DNA of 64,000 bases from Aquila chrysaetos chrysaetos (Eukaryota; Chordata; Aves; Accipitriformes; Accipitridae), in assembly GCF_900496995.4 (NCBI RefSeq), contig NC_044005.1:31260363-31324362 (forward strand), written 5' to 3'. Each line of letters starts with the position of its first letter. The first letter of the stretch is position 1. The position numbers and the translations under genes were made by a program. The notes under the pieces were generated by a model. The model ran no database searches. It saw only the letters and a list, made by a program, of their open reading frames with translations, and was not told the origin of the DNA. This document shows positions 26,101 to 39,855 of the stretch, piece by piece.

Positions 26101-29100
26101 AGCTACCAAGGGATCTTTTAAGACAGGCACAGCACAGTCCAGATCATCTCTTCCTGCATTTACAATGTTTTAAATCCCCAAGAGATGAAATAATTTGCAC
26201 ACGCCTGGATGCTACCACATGAAACTGTTAATCAGTATTACCAGCACCAGATACTTCTCATGCCAGGTGAAGTTTAATCCAGATGCATGAGTTACAATAA
26301 TTTAAAAAAATTAAATTTTAATAAATTGTGTTTTCACCCATATAACCCACACCTCATATAAATCAGCACAGGAGATTACAAGGAGGACCAAGAAGGCAAC
26401 TTAAAAAAAAAAAAAGAAGAAAGGAAAAAAAAAAGCTCCAGGATTCCTCTAATGTCCTCTGACATTATTTTCATACACATATACATCTCATGTCAATGCT
26501 GAATCATTTTTTTTCTTAAATAATACTAGCGTTACGCAGACAGAAATGCAGCACTCAAAGCACATCCAAGCATGTCAAAGTCCCCCTGGTTCTAAGTGTC
26601 TTCAGAGCACAGCATACACCACAGCTACAGCCACTCTGGGCACACTGCAGGAAAAGGATTCAGGTCATACAACTCCATCATCTTCTTATGGCTGCATTCT
26701 CTCCTTATAAAAATATTTCTATTCTGTGCTATTAAACAAACAGGATTCCATCTCTCCAGCTGGCATAGCAATAACCAAGTTCAAAACAGCTGTTCTCAAG
26801 TTAACATTTGTCCTTTTCCTTCCACCTGCCCAGCTGTGGAAGAAAGTTTGAATCAATCTTCAACTTTACTACACTTGGAAAATATTTTCTAGAGACCTGT
26901 ATTTTCTTTGTTGCCTTACTGCAAGTTCTGAACAGCTTAAACTCTTAAGATATAACTGACAATATAACCATTCCCGTATGATTTAATCATGTACTTCCAC
27001 GTCACTGGAAGCTACTTTGAAAAAAAATATACTAAACTAACACATGCAGAATTATCGACCTTTTCATACAGAGTAAGATCCTTACCAATATTCCATCAGG
27101 CAGAGAGAACACAAAAGTAGAAATCTATATATTGTCAGCACATGAAAACACAGAAGTGCTCTCTTGGTGTATTCAGCAAAAAGTATACTTAAACACTTAC
27201 AGATGTTCAAATTTACCTTCTTACCAATGCTTTTAAGGTTTTCCCCACCCCCTCTAGCTAAATGCTCTCTAGCATAGGCTAACTACTGCTAGGATTTGCT
27301 CTTGCTGCAGTACTGGTGCCAGCTGTCATGGTCTCATCCAATCATTGCTGAGCTCAAGACCACCAAAAAAAAAAAAATTTACAGGATAAAGGACTGTGGT
27401 AAAGAACTATAACTCCTCTTCACCATCTGCATTTACATCAGTGACTACATCATCCTTTTTACTTTACTACCATTAATCTTCTCAACAAAATATTAATTTG
27501 CCCAATCAGACCTCTCTAAAGATTTCTGACAAATATTCTGCATAAGGTACATCCATATAATCACTGCATCTCTTACCCCAGTACAAATAGGGTAAAGTTT
27601 TCATTCCAATTTAGAACCTTCTCTCATCTACACTAAGAAATGAAAACAAGTTTTCACAGTGACCAGGTATAGATTCTGTATTTACAAGAAAACCAAACGC
27701 TACATCAATAGATAAAGAAGATATTCTTGCATATATCCTTGAAAGATGAGAATTCTACAGCTTCACTTTGTGCAGTGTACAAGTTACAGGCAAAGACAAC
27801 CTCACTAAAAAGATCCTTTCCTTTAATTTCTCTGGCAAGATTCTCAACGTAATTAAAGTTCAGTTTAGCCTTTTAACTTGGGCACTGCCTTGTGAGCAAT
27901 AGAGATATGCAAGATAGCTGTATTCTGAATTAATGATTTTCAAGTTCTAAACTTAGTTGTAATAAATCCTTTTGGGGGAAAAAATTAAAATAAAATTGTT
28001 GAAGGCCATATTAGACACAGTCCCTCTTTATACTGGCAGAGAGAGGTCTTGTAAAAAAACAGTAAATTTTGCTTCCTTTGCTTTTCCTTACACAAATTCA
28101 AAATTATTCAGTTGCTACTATGTTTGTTCTCTTAGGCAGGTGAGTTTTACTATACGTGGTCCTTGTACAGTTGATATAGGTCCATGCTAATGACAAAATG
28201 ATCCATATCTTTCCTTGTCCTGTTAACTATTTTAGTAAACACTTCAGAGTTGTTTAGTCTCTCCAATACACTTTCTTTATGTAGGTTCCCTTTTTTGTCT
28301 TTCAGGTAATATTAACTATGAAATCAATTACATTTTCAAGTAACGGATTTTTTAACCAAATGCAACCAGTTTCATTCATATACCACAGAGGACCCCTGCA
28401 CACACAATTCTGTGTTCAGTGGACAATCTACTGATATTCACTGATTTCTTCCAAGTTGCCAAATGCTTTATTGAGGAACAAGCCTGATAAAAGACTTCAT
28501 GCCAACAGAGAGAAAGAAGAAAAAAAAAAAGAAAAAAATCAGCTCACAAAAAGCTGCTATAAATAGTTGTTAATCAACATAGCCTACATTACCACTAAAC
28601 ATCCAGAGACTCTTTGACAGCATTAATTTCATTTTTGCTCATCTTTTCTGAGACTTTATTTCATACTTGGTAAGACATATGTATCCCCACTGGCCATTAG
28701 CGGATGATATTTTACTTTGAAGTTAACTCTGCAGACCACCACAATTCCCTGGTGTTCAGCCTGGGAGGGATGGAGGCACAGGTTAATGAGCTGTTGTTGT
28801 TCTATATGGTGAAGGATTCCCTACATTAGAAGCGCTCCCAATATTCAGCAGCTGCAGCCCATTCCGAAGACAGAAATTCCAGCATTGCTAAGTGAAGATG
28901 CCAGTTATTTTTAAAGCTGGTGCTCTTACTCTACCACCAGGACTCTCAATTTACCCTTTTAATGTCATTATAGACTTAGAGCTAATCCCAAACTGCAAGC
29001 AGCAACACATAGGACAAAAGGGAACTTAAAATCAGGATAGGCTCTGGATTCCTCATTTGACATACTGACACACTGAATAGCCATCTTTTAATCCCTAATT

Positions 29101-30549
29101 CTCTAACTCTTTCAGCTGCACACTATTTAAGTGCCTAGCTGTAAATTGGATTAAAGCCAAAAATGTACCACTGCAGTCTTCTCACTCTCTATCCTAGAAA
29201 TGCAGACTTTTTAAACACTCACTCTTCTACTGGTTTAAAAGCCTTTTTCCGTCATATGAAGATCTTCTAATTTTCAGTCAGCTACAGAACTTTTCTGGCA
29301 ATTTTTTCCACAACAGTCTGCAGTAGCTCCTAGTCAGATTTCTAAATAATTGGATATCAGTAATTCAACCTTGTTTGTCCTTCTTCAACATTACGTATCC
29401 TACTGAAAAAAAATTCAATACAGCACCATTTTAAAAATAAATTACCAAAATCCAAAACAGAATCCCAAACATTACTACATCTCTACAAGATGTCTCACTG
29501 CTTTCACAGTACGCCAAATTATTATAAACCTGCTCCACCTTTCACATAAGTCTCTCTGACATCTGCACTAGGCTTTCAATGACTTGAAGACTAAGGATGA
29601 AAGTAATTAACTCTACATGCAATGTTTAAAAAAAAAAAAAGTAAATATTTTCATTTTCCTCAAATTAAGCATATAGTCATTTGATTAAAATAAAACATTT
29701 TACATGGCCTATGTTTAAAAATATTTTTAATTTCACTCATTTTTTACTTGAAAAACAGTGATTATTTTTAAAGCTTTATTCTCTCATTTTCTCAGCTGGT
29801 CTAGAAGCTGAGCTGCAACTGCAAGATAACCCAAATCAATCCTAACTGGCATCTCCAGCTTTATTGACACTTTTCAGCATTAAGAAACAAGCATGAACAC
29901 CTTATCTATAGCAATTAAAGTCTTCTGATTCTCTAAACAACAAAGGTAAAGATGCATAGAAATCAAACCCTAATAATTAGGAAAGCTGCATAGGAGGGGG
30001 ACAAAACAGGTCAAAACTTTCCTTCACACTATAATTATTCAGTGAAGGAGCCCATTACTGTCTAAATTTTTCTAGATTTGTTTGTTCCCCCCACATGGAA
30101 TTTTCTCCTTACCAGAAAGAAATGTATATACATTGTGAAGTCATCTATTAATGCAGCAGTCAAATATTATCCTGCAGACAAATAGCTTAATTACAGGAGC
30201 CAAATATTTGAGGAAAAAAAAAAAAGCTGGAATGTAAAGAAAATAGGCTGGGTAGATTTTGGGTAGTTTTAAAATGAATGTGTGTTGTTTGATTAAATAC
30301 ACATTTTGAAATAAATAAAACTAATTTTATTATCACAACAATGAATGTACATGAAGACTCTGCTCACAACTACATAGTTCCTATGCTATAACTTACTATA
30401 TAGTTGTCAGAGACGTCCTACTTGCCTATGTGTATATAAAATCTGCGTTGTGACATTTTGACTACGATATTGTTTGAATAAGTGTTTTGTCCTTTAGCTA
30501 ATCATCAACTTTCCCCAGCTTTGTTTACATTACAAGACAAGGTGTTTGG

Positions 30550-30830
30550 CCTTTTCCTGCCTGAGGTTAGCTGCAATACAAGGCGGGGGAGGGGCCGCAG
30601 CGCTCTGCTCGCCCCCCAGCGCTCCCTCTGCCGGCCGGCTCTCGCCCTCCGTACGCAAACACTGACGGTCTTCTACTTAAAATAATACGTTGCTCAGCAA
30701 CCAGCGGGTTTGCTTGATGTATTTCAAATTTTGGTCCTGGTCTGCTTGACCCAATAATCCCCTGACACAGAGTTAGGCTAGAATAGTTAAAACCGATGCC
30801 TTTAATCACGTGCCCCCACTACCGCAGGCA
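30550..30830. promoter_or_regulatory. Isolated CpG-rich patch with candidate transcription-factor sites
   Basis: Within the AT-rich NUBPL intron 3, roughly ten CpGs are packed into 30583-30672. Candidate sites are: a GGGGAGGGGCCGC GC/KLF box near 30586-30599; GTTGCTCAGCAAC at 30689-30701, close to the RFX X-box consensus; and the perfect E-box CACGTG at 30807-30812. No start of a known gene is nearby. It could be an enhancer, an alternative promoter or a remnant of an insertion. Confidence 0.4.
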
Positions 30831-31654
30831 GAAGCCAACTGCTTATGCTTACATGCTAATTTGTTCCATACGGTTTTACTTCTTGCTCCTCTGTCCTTCG
30901 CAACATAAAAACCATTTCGTCCTATAGTGAAAAATGTAAATCTTCCTGAAAAGAAAAGAAGAGTCAAAGGAAATCTGACTGGGGAGTTTGCCTCATAGTG
31001 ACAGCACAAGCATGCAGCCTCCCAACTGGATTTGTGCCATCCTTAGTCATGCACAGCTGGTGTTTGCTCACTAAAATACTCTGTTCATAAACAAGCAATC
31101 TCTATCCTATTATTGCTGCCATCTATTAATTCAACTTGTTTCTACTATAATAAATCGTCTCTGGCCAGGCAGCTTTCATAAATAGTCATTCTAGTCTGAA
31201 TATGAATCGTCCTGGCAAGAAACCCAAAAATTCTTCCCAAGTGCTCCGAGGGGAGCACAACTGACTGCTGGTACATCAAAAGAACGAAAGAATCAGCTGT
31301 CAAACTAAGCAAGCAATTAAAAATAGGACACAAGGGTGAAACTTTAAGTTATTTCTTAGCACAAAAAGAACACTGTATAGATTTATAGGTCTTGGTACAG
31401 GCGCAAGAGCTTATACAATTCTTAACAAATCCATCTACAACAGGTAACGCAGGGGTACCAAAAGCCTAATATTTCAGAAAGGGATAAGAGGCTGCCCTGC
31501 TTGTTTCCCTGGCTTTGCATCAAAAAAACCCAAAACAAAACAAAACTCAAAAAAACCCTACTCTGTCTTGGACGTGGTATCTAGGCATCTAAATTAAATC
31601 CTGTCCCGAATTATTTACTCTGTAACCATGAGGTAAAAATATGCCAAACAGACT

Positions 31655-31760
31655 GAGCACCAGCATGCAAGACTTGAACTCCTGAATTCTAATCCCAGCT
31701 CTGCCAACAACACTGTGCGCCAATGACAATGTCCAAGGCTCTGTCGATGCCTTAATACTT
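31655..31760 (+). repeat. MIR-like ancient SINE relic
   Basis: The stretch CTCCTGAATTCTAATCCCAG followed by CTCTGCCAACAACACTGTG and a degraded region up to CCTTAATACTTCAG resembles the MIR core (tccCAGCTCTGCCACtnactagCTGTGtgacct). It is diverged, and recognition is by eye. It lies in NUBPL intron 3. Confidence 0.5.
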
Positions 31761-34661
31761 CAGACAATCACTATAACCAAAAAAGCTACCACATTTTAAA
31801 AAAAAATATATATATATCTATCTATAGAAACAGCAGGGGTTTGGTTTGGTTTTTTAACTATAGAAAGTAGACTTTTAAGAAAAGATGGAAGGAAGCTTTC
31901 TTTTATCAAGAGGACAAAAAAATTCCTTTATGCTTTGACTGTTAATCTTCTTCCAGCTTATGACACTATCAAACAACAGTAAGATGTCACAGCTGTTACT
32001 GAAAGCAGCAAGAATCTACCCTAATCCAATCTCTTCTGAAAGCATCTTCCACTGATCTCCCTCACCAGAAAACAGTTGCTCTCAACAGCCTGTGACCTGT
32101 ATAATCTTAGAAAAAGAACACTTGAAAGATCAGAAGAAAACATTATTTTTAAAGTCATTTAGCTCCAGTATACTACTTGCTTTGAAAATCTAGTTACAAA
32201 CATTGAACATGTAACAGATACAGACCGTATCTAATGAACGAAGCACAGACCTTTATTGTTATGGTGATCTATCTTACTTCACGAGTCCTTTCTTTCCTCC
32301 TTTAAACAGTACATGAAGTTCAAGCATCAGTTTCTATAAATCTGTATTTTGCTTATAAGAGACATAAGGACTGTAATGAAGTTGCAGGAGGCTGCTGAAT
32401 CTCTGATCTACTAACAGAATCATTACTGCCTCCTCAGAAAGAGATGAACTTACAATAGCAATGAAGGGAAGGGAAACCATGGGAAGGTGATGCATAATCA
32501 GTAGTTATTAAAAGTAAAATGAAGAGGTCCATTGCTGCACATGGGGGGTCAAAGAAATTCAGTATAAACTTCAGCAGGAGGCACCAATGGACTCTGGAAA
32601 ACGACCTTTATTTCACCATAACAAAACTGAACATTGCAATGATCGCTACAATTCAGAGCACTGGACAATCCCAGCCTGGATCAAGGTCCCAGGGATACTA
32701 ATTTCATAACCTTGACTCACAAAACTAGTCAACTGAAATCAATGGGAGTACACAAACGAACACACCAGCAAATTCAAGCCCAAAGGTTAAACATGAACAT
32801 GACATATGCCATCATTATCTTAAAAAAAAAATGAATTAATGCATGAACAAATAACATAGAGTTGAGTTTATTCAATCCACCTTAATTTCCTATTTTCTAA
32901 CCTGTAACTGTATCAATCCGCAATTTCACCATGGCAGCAGCTTGCTAAATTGTGACCATCAGTTCATGCAAGTCACAGCTATTTCATGAGTTTCAGCTGC
33001 TCTTCATTGATTAACATCCACCAGATGCTGGCCTCCAATTTTACACTACCACATAATCGTAGCATTAGAAATTACTAGCACATTCTATGTTTACTTAACT
33101 TTCTTGGCTCAATTTAATTTAAAATTATTTCTCTGTCCCTGATTTTCCAAATAATTCCAGCAACAAGCTCTTCAATCACTCTAGACTATGGTCTCTCTTA
33201 TTTGTGTGCTTTACAAGTGTTTTAATGGGCTACTGAAGTGGTGTATCACATTATTATGTTTAAAGCCAGACGTTTAACTCCTAAAAAAGGGCATAATCCC
33301 AAAACTTGTCTACGTCAGAATTACTAAGAGATGCTTTATCTAAATATAAATGTAAATAATGCACAAAACTGTATGTTTGAGAAGTATCAGGCACAATCCT
33401 AAAAACACTTAAGCTGATACAGAAAGTTATGTGCAATTAGTTGACATGGTTTCCATGGAGCTACTCAATGACCATGCCACAACACAGATCACATTGCAGG
33501 ATCACATTCGTTTTGGAGAAGTATTACAGCAAATGCCATGTTTTAAAGTTAATTAGAAGGAACCATTCAAGCAGTTTTGCTTTTCAAGATGACAGATTTT
33601 TCTCTGAAATCAAATTACTCCAGCAACCTATTTAAAACACAGAATTAAAACCTGTGAAATATCAAGATCAGATGCCATTACAAACAGTACATATTTCATA
33701 TAATAGCTTTAAACACTCTCTTCTTATCAAGCATGACTGAGTTGATGGAAATTTTTTTAATCTTTCACAAAATTCCTACTGGAAGCGTGCAGATTGCATG
33801 TAAACCTCGCTCCTTCTACCTGTTGTTTTATTTTACTCACCTTTTACAACACGAAAAAGATACTGCATTCACCAGATTAAAGTACATGTGGACACTTTGT
33901 ATTAAATTAATGCTTTAGGAGTACAAAACCTGCATTATACACCCTTACACAGGAAGCGAAGCTTGCTTCTGAGTTTACCTCTGTGGCAATAAACATGCAC
34001 AATGGAACTACTCCCAGTTTACAGCAGCAGGTGGACATAACGAAGACCTGTTGTTTTTACACTTGAATGGTTCTCACTGTCTATTTATAGTCCAAGTAAC
34101 AGTTTGAGCAATACCAAACTGGGCAATGATATTTTGTCACTCAAAAAATGTATTTCCATGCTTTAGGGAAGATATGTGGCTCCTTTGTTTCCTCAGCTGT
34201 TTATATATAAAGAATTTTTACATATTAATTTCTCTAGAAAAAGTAAATCTTTAGAGCTATAAAAAAAATGTTTTGGACACCATAAAGCACTTACTCTTAT
34301 TTTTTCCAAGTCAGTGCTCTGAAGTGATAGACTTTAATTATTTATGTGTCTTCAACCTGCACAAACATCCTCTACTATGTCTACACATCCTTGCAGAATT
34401 GCATTTGCACTCAAGGGACACACAAGGAAAAGGACACAGCCAAACCCAGATGAAGGATGAGAGCTACTAAGTCATTCATGGTACTGATAAAATATAAACA
34501 AATTAATATAAACTCAAAAGTCCATGAAAAACAAATAAAGAAATTAACTGTCACAGTAAATACTTAGATTTAATGTATGTGACTGCCCCTGGCAGTAACC
34601 ATTTTATTTATGACACACATGCTTGTTTCACATTAAGGCTGATAATTAGATGTTCACCTAC

Positions 34662-34696
34662 CGAATCATTTGCTGCTAAGGCGAGGGCTATATTCA
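34662..34696 (-). CDS. NUBPL: NUBPL coding exon 3 (35-bp micro-exon)
   Basis: A very short exon encoding VNIALALAANDS (residues 93-104), the helix after the P-loop. It closely matches human NUBPL. The acceptor is ttcttgcag and the chosen donor is TCG followed by gtaggt. A second possible donor four bases downstream (gtgaac) would break the frame against exon 4, so the first was chosen. The joined reading [11 protein letters not shown] parallels human NDS-SKAIGLLD. Confidence 0.96.
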
Positions 34697-37477
34697 CTGC
34701 AAGAAAGAGGAAGAAAAAAAAAAAGATTAGGAAATAAGTTTTCTTGCACTTAAATATTGATAATTTTATCATTACTTACAAGAAAAAATATAATATAAAT
34801 ACATCACACTTACTTAATAATTGCATTCATTATCTTGGTTCTTAGCTTCTTGCACCTCTACAACATTACCAGCTTAAGTGACAGCAGCACCCACATTTCA
34901 GTCCATCTTTGCTAACAGGCTAACAAACTCAAGCTAATCTGCAAAAACTTGCAAACTCTAACTTTCTAGAGGACACTGCAAAATAAAAATACAATCTAAG
35001 TATTTTGTCAAAGGATAACATTAAGAAAAGAATTTTGACTTTTGAAAAGTGGACACTGTACTATAAAACTAAAATAACCCTCCCATCGGTAAGCTTCACC
35101 ACAGTCTCTAGTGAATTTTCTTAAAGCTAGAGAGTAGGTAAGTATTGACCTAAACTATTAAAGTACAGTGACCAGAAAGATGATCATACTCCTTTTTTTG
35201 ATTTCTTGTGATATATTAAATGTGGATATTTTCTGGAAGAAGGTGGAATGCATGCTCTTCACTTGATTTTTACGTCAGAAAACAAAGTCTCATCTACCCT
35301 GAAAGCATCTGTAACAACTAAAGAAACAGAAAAACAGGATGAAGCAATTAAAAAGACTGTGAGTTTGTTTACAGCTTTTACATTTCCATCAATACTTAAC
35401 TCCCATAACTAAAAAGCACATGCAAGAAATGGTATCTTTTAATGGCTCACCAGCTTCAATTCTGTTGGGAAACCTCCTAGAAGCTTCAGTATAACCAAAC
35501 AGTAATTGTTATAATACAAGCAGTAACATGTTTTAAAAGAAAAAAAAAAAAAACAAACCACACAGGAAAAAACCCACCACACACATAACTCTTTCTTGGG
35601 CAACATCTCTTGCTTTCTTTACGCATTGCTGTATGTCAGTCCACAGAGCCTTTTAAAAAAAAAATAAGCTGTGGTCAGCCTTGTTCTACAGGAAAAGTAT
35701 GAAGGTACTGAGAACAAGCTGGGGAGCCAGATTCCTAGCTTAAAGAACTTAGTGTTGAGAAAGGTTAGTTCCTTTAAATAAAATGGTGAGGAGGTTAACA
35801 AGGAAAATTGTACAGCTCTCCCTAAGAAGCACACAGCCTTTGTTTACTCCTAAGCTGATACAGCATATAGATTTTATTTTTCAGTTTGCTATTTAAACAG
35901 ATGCTTGATTAACCATTCCCTGAATCAATCGGAGGAAAATTCATCCTCTGAAACTTGGAAACTAATCTACAAATCACAGATAAGGAGAAAAAACAAGCAA
36001 ACCAATAATAAAGAAAAAAAAAAAAAAAACAACTGCATCTCATGTCTGAAGAGGCACAAAGAAGCAGCAAGTTACTCCACACACTGTCTTAAAACCACTT
36101 TATACATCTATCTTCTTCCTATACAACTACCATATGTGAAAATTAAGGTATGATCCACAATGCTTCTTCAATAAAGGCTACTTGACTATTGAAGGGAAAA
36201 AAGGGAGACAGTAGGAATAATACAGTGGGAAAACCTGAGTTTTTTAGCTGGATATCTAGTTGGACACCTCATGTTTTCTGTTGAATCCCAGCTGATTATT
36301 CTTGCATTCCATTGTCTTTGTATTATTCGTCAGTTCCAAGAGGGTGTAGAGATGCAGCGTAGGACCTAACCTGACCCCTAAGCATTCATGTTGGCCCTAA
36401 CTAGTAAGTTCCCATAACGCAAGAGAGCAGGACAGATACATTCCAGAAGTTCAATACAACTTTTTTTTATTATTATTATTATTCTTTAGAACTTCACAGC
36501 AGGCTCCAAGAAAAGTCACCATGGTATCTCCACCAATGCTAAACCAGCCAACTAGCATCAAGCACAATGTACAAGGAGATCTGAGTTAGTCTTCTTGAAA
36601 TCAGTAGAAGTCTGGGAAGGTTTATTAGTTTGGACTTCGTAACTTCCAAATCCAAACTGGCCCTAGGAATAGCACAGTTGAATTCTCAGAACACTGAGCT
36701 AACAATACAAATAAAACTTCTGGGCCCAAAGTACAGAGCCAGATGAGTGTGTCTGTATCTGTGACATGGTTAATATCTGTATGTATTTTATTGATGATAT
36801 ATAACTAAGATGAACTCTCTCTGAAGATAACTTTCAATAATTACATCTGAATGTAAGTGGCATTTAAAAATAGAATAACCAGTTTATGACTATTTATCAG
36901 AATATTTTAACATGTAGAGACAGCCCAGAATCAAAAACCATGACACTGATCCTGGAAAAGAACCATGAACAAACATTATTACCGTCTTTGCCAAAGCCCA
37001 GACCTGTGTCCGGGTTGGTCAGGCAAATAGATGGATTTTGGCCTCTACCTTGAAAGGGTGAGTTTCAATAATAGTACATCTTACATGCAGAATAGAAGCA
37101 TGCAAGAGGGAAAAAAAAAATTAAAACACAGTTAATATAACTGAGATAAAGTTGACACATAGTCAAATGTATCAGCTCTCCTGAACAATAACGAAAAATT
37201 TCAGTCCTTTAGTCTTCGCTAAAAATGTCTGAAGGCCAAGGTAGTTGGTCGTATCAGTAGTTTTATTTTCCTCAAAATGCAGGATTAACAAAATGTGAGC
37301 AAGAACACCAGCCACAAATTTTACTCCACTTTCACAGCTGAAAACAATAAGAGTTTCAATAAACTAGAAACTTCTCTTCTTTAAAGACCACACTTTGAAC
37401 TCTTCTCATGCCAGGATCAATTTTCTGCAGTACTCTGATCTTCAGGGTAATGCAAAAGAGGGGACAGAAGAGACAAA

Positions 37478-37509
<32 letters not shown>

Positions 37510-39707
37510 GAACCCAAAGAAACAAATAAAACCCAACCACCCCTTTGGCCAGATAGAGTAAATACAGCAGAACACTGGTAAAAGACAGAAACTTGACAGG
37601 AAAGAGATAGGAGACATGGGAAGCAAACAAACAAACCAACAAACCAACACTTACACACTTACACTAGGCAAACAAAAACAACAAAACCAAAAAACAACCA
37701 AAGTATTTAAACATGCATTGAAAGATATTTTTCCTATCTCACAATTTCTTCTTGTAATGATTGACTACACTGATTTCAGAAGACCAAAAAGTGCTAGAAG
37801 CAACAGAGAGTACCATATGAAAGCTATATGCAACAAACAGAAAGAGTTATTCAACAGGTTAAGGAATGGTCCTGACAAACTTGCCCAGAATGCATATCCA
37901 CTTGTCCTGAAATGGACATCCAGAGCAACTGAAACATAAACACAATGGGGGAAAGAATACGAAGAGCCTTAAGAGTCCTTGAAAGAGATGCAGACAATAA
38001 GACTGATGATATTTTCTGTGGTGCTTTAGGAATTAGAGGTACGTACTATCCTCCTTCCTTTTCAACTCGTGCTCTCAAAATGAGTCAGCAGAGTTGTCAC
38101 CAAACATGTTCCGCACAAACCTCCATTACAAAGAACATCATTTTAAGGACATAATTCAGCAATGACGCCATGCAATATTTTGATCAGAGTTACCTTATCT
38201 TCAATTGTTCATCTGAACCATGATATTTATTCTCATTTTAATAAACAAGAACCTAGAATCCTTTCTCTTCTCAATATTATAAATGAATAAATTCATTTAA
38301 AAAAGGCTGTCCAATACACCAGTATTTGAATGGTTCCTTTACATTTCAACTCTCTTATTTAATGCTTGTTGAACCCTGATTTTTTATTTTTAAATGCACG
38401 GGTATGAACTCCCAGCTCTAAACATTATTTATTTATGTGTCATACTTCATGTACAGATTACATAGATGTGTACAAATTACATACAGACACCAGTTAGCAG
38501 AACTTAAATTAGCACATTTGTTTGCAGACATGAGGAGGATAATCTGAATTTACTATTCAAATTATGTTCATTTTGTAAATTGTTGATTTACAGATATTTG
38601 GTATTTTCAGTAACCTAAAACAACCAGCCTATGAATTATAACCATCAACCAAAAGCTACATCACCTTACGAAATGCAGTGTTGATTGTTTTGCATGTCTT
38701 TGTACAGGAACGTGTGTCCTATCTATAGAATAGTATATATGCATATCATATGTACAGAAAAAAATACTTTCAAATATTTATTTTTTATGTACAGTTATTC
38801 TTACTATCATGTTTGCATATTCTAGTATTTATTAGACAGTCAGTCCTTTTCAAGCATGGCTGAAATACACACCACAAAATGAGAAATTAAGAGCTACATC
38901 AGTGTGTTATTCACAGCAAATGAACAGTAGACAACATTCAACTAAAGGATGACTCTTTTCCAATCTAGATGCTAAGGAAGAGATCCTTAAACAAATTTCT
39001 AACACTTTACAGAGATCTTCTGAAAGAGGTTTACCTTCAGTGTCATCTTTGTTTAAGTTCAAGCGAATTTCTGCAGTACAGGTAACCCATGTACTATCTT
39101 GTTCTACCACTTAGGAACTGCACAGTTAGAGAAAAATTAATTCAAAACCTAATGGTGGGCCTGAGAGAAGAGTTCAAGGTGCTTCACAAGGCTCTGGTCA
39201 GTTTGTGTGGTTCATAACTACTGTTTCACCTTTTGTTTATGAAATGCCTACATGAGTAGTTGAGAAAATTAGGCAGAGACCTGATTTTGAAACCTTCTAA
39301 ATATTACTGTCCTCTACAGAGCACATGACTATGCCAACATAGCACAGAGGAGCACTGTACAAGCACACCTACACTGCTAGTGAAGGAGGAACAGTATCGC
39401 TGCACTGGCACATAATCCTTCCCACCTCAGCTTACATCACCTCTTAAGAAAGCAGACTGTCCCAGGACAACATGGCACTATTACAAAGATACTATTTCAA
39501 AGCTGTCTGCTCAATTTGCACCTCATTTAAAGCCAAGACCTCTGTACCCACATAGATTCTCAATGGCTGCAATGGGATTGACAGAGGTGAAGAGCTGTGT
39601 CAGTGGGACTCACTTACAAGGTAATGACACAAGTGCCCAAATATTCCTTACAAAGTATTATAAAATGTGCAAAGTAAACAATAAAAATAATTTTTAAAAA
39701 ATCTTAC
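34697..39707 (-). other. NUBPL intron 2
   Basis: AT-rich intron of about 5 kb with gtaaga donor and ttgcag acceptor. It carries the A30 tract and a short (TTA)n run near 36467-36484. The plus-strand frames at 37616-37939 and 37945-38154 match nothing I know. Confidence 0.9.
37479..37508 (+). repeat. A30 homopolymer
   Basis: Thirty consecutive As in NUBPL intron 2. It produces poly-Phe shadows in minus-strand frames. No LINE or SINE body that would make it a retrotransposon tail was recognised next to it. Confidence 0.9.
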
Positions 39708-39855
39708 CTGCTGTTGTTGATTTTCCAACTCCCCCTTTTCCAGAAGCCAAGACCACCACCTGCTTAACTCCTTCTATGGGCTTCTGTTTCGGCAGCCCGC
39801 GTGTCAGGATCCGGACACGTTTGTCCCTTAAAGCCTCATCCCTGGAGCTTGAGGA
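39708..39855 (-). CDS. NUBPL: NUBPL coding exon 2 (deviant Walker A P-loop)
   Basis: Encodes residues 44-92. The segment [13 protein letters not shown] followed by [13 protein letters not shown] is nearly identical to human NUBPL as I know it. GKGGVGKST (residues 82-90) is the deviant Walker A motif of the MinD/Mrp/Nbp35 family, with the signature lysine near the start of the loop as well as the usual P-loop lysine. It binds nucleotide and supports cluster transfer. The acceptor is tttttgttag and the donor is caggtaag. The exon is 148 bp, starts at phase 0 and leaves one base for the next codon, which exon 3 completes as Val93. Confidence 0.98.

Larger units (their letters stand above)
23192..34661 (-). 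other. NUBPL intron 3
   Basis: AT-rich intron of about 11.5 kb with gtaggt donor and tacacag acceptor. It contains the CpG-rich patch (30.55-30.83 kb), a MIR-like relic (31.7 kb) and several short A/T runs. No other gene-like content was recognised. Confidence 0.9.

Noticed and set aside
37356..37658. Frames with a poly-Phe segment
   Set aside because: They result from the A30 tract read on the minus strand and are hydrophobic by composition only.
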